Below are positions 63,376 to 64,000 of a stretch of DNA of 64,000 nt, piece by piece. Below the pieces are notes generated by a model. It worked only from the letters and a program-made list of their open reading frames with translations. It searched no databases and was not told where the DNA came from. Source of the DNA: Pogostemon cablin (Eukaryota > Streptophyta > Magnoliopsida > Lamiales > Lamiaceae); contig CM043005.1 in the NCBI GenBank assembly GCA_023678885.1, forward strand, positions 12,452,314-12,516,313, in the 5' to 3' direction. How positions within the stretch are numbered: position 1 is the first letter of the stretch; every line of letters starts with the position of its first letter. Both the position numbers and the translations under genes were made by a program.

Positions 63376-64000
63376 TGAAGGAAATAAGCAACAGGATGAA
63401 GGAAATGAGCATCATGATGAAGAAAATGAGCATTATGATGAAGAAAATATGCATCATGATGAAGAAAATGAGCATCATGATGATGAAAATGATCATCACA
63501 ATGATGAAAATATGCATCATGATGAAGGAAATGAGCATCATGATGAAGAAAATGAGCATCATGATGAAGAAAATATGCATCATCATGAAGAAAATATGCA
63601 TCATGATGAAAAAAATATGCAACATGATGAAGAATATAAGCATCATGAAGAATAAAATATGAATCATGATGAAGAAAATGAGTATCATGATGAAGAAAAT
63701 GATCATCATGATGAAGAATATATGCATCATGATGAAGAAAATGAGTATCACGATTAAGAAAATAAGCATCACGATGAATAAAATATGCATCACGACAAAG
63801 AAAATGAGTATCATGATGAAGAAAATATACATCATCATGAAGAAAATATGCATATGAAGATAACGAACATCATAATAAAGGAAAAGAGTATCATGATGAA
63901 CGAAATGAGCATCATGATTAAGAAAATAAGCATCATGATGAAAAAAATATGCATCACGATGAAGAAAATGAGTATAATGATGAAGAAAATATGCATCATT

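Larger units (their letters stand above)
24682..64000 (+). repeat. 21-bp satellite, main array (39.3 kb, continues off window)
   Basis: About 1,870 head-to-tail monomers of GAAGAAAATGAG followed by CATCATGAT, all in one orientation, with no non-satellite DNA. Common variants have AATATGCAT, AATAAGCAT, GGAAATGAG, CATCACGATG, CACGACGAAG, CATTATGAAG or CACGGTCAAG. The consensus has 10 A, 5 G, 4 T and 2 C, so the + strand is strongly purine-rich. Each monomer contains the palindrome CATCATGATG across the junction and one AAAA tract. A few monomers are 20 or 22 bp. Variants recur in a fixed order, which defines higher-order repeats. No gene, promoter or RNA gene is supported; long ORFs come from the 7-codon period. 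Confidence 0.98.

Noticed and set aside
24682..64000. CRISPR array
   Set aside because: Regular short repeats but no unique spacers, no leader or cas genes, and the context is clearly a plant genome.
1..64000. tRNA, rRNA or other structural RNA genes
   Set aside because: None seen; the initiator-Met complementary sequences at 700, 7018 and 17856 are primer binding sites.

Overview
The window is plant nuclear heterochromatin with no host gene that I can recognise. It has two components: a very large 21-bp satellite array, and three LTR retrotransposons inserted into it. A plant origin is indicated by a Ty3/gypsy chromovirus of the Tekay/Del type with a C-terminal chromodomain, by Ty1/copia elements with plant-type initiator-Met primer sites, and by TATA boxes and TGGGCY-type motifs in the LTRs. 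The AT-rich background and element types suggest a dicot, but I cannot name a species.

Layout. Positions 1-15741 hold a + strand gypsy element whose first ~1.1 kb lies off the left edge: partial 5' LTR (1-692), primer site, broken gag, a likely 141-bp spliceosomal intron (2221-2361), then broken protease, RT, RNase H, integrase and chromodomain. A 7.9-kb copia element (5809-13711, copia-1) sits about 11 bp inside its 3' LTR, flanked by the direct repeat ATAAT. The gypsy 3' LTR resumes at 13717 and ends at 15741, directly against satellite DNA. Positions 15742-16470 are satellite. A second copia element of the same family (16471-24681, copia-2) is inserted there with the direct repeat GAAGA. 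From 24682 to the end (39.3 kb, about 1,870 monomers) everything is satellite.

The satellite monomer is GAAGAAAATGAG plus CATCATGAT with variants. Marker monomers recur at fixed spacing and show a higher-order repeat of about 2.29-2.31 kb (about 109-110 monomers), cleanest at 50.5-57.4 kb. Deletion derivatives (1.1, 1.24, 1.93, 2.05 kb) and a nearly identical 9.2-kb tandem duplication (about 34.1-43.3 and 43.3-52.5 kb) indicate recent unequal exchange. Long ORFs across the array follow from the 7-codon monomer and are not genes.

The most unusual signal is in the two copia elements. Their protein-coding regions are decayed and share the same nonsense codons and the same integrase E-to-D change, so the family was probably already non-autonomous when it moved. 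Their leaders nevertheless keep a series of hairpins with variable stems that change in compensatory pairs and a nearly constant loop. This looks like a cis-acting RNA module maintained while the proteins decayed. Other points of interest are the gypsy intron, a block replacement between the two gypsy LTRs, and an LTR-divergence order that conflicts with the nesting order. All identities were counted by eye.
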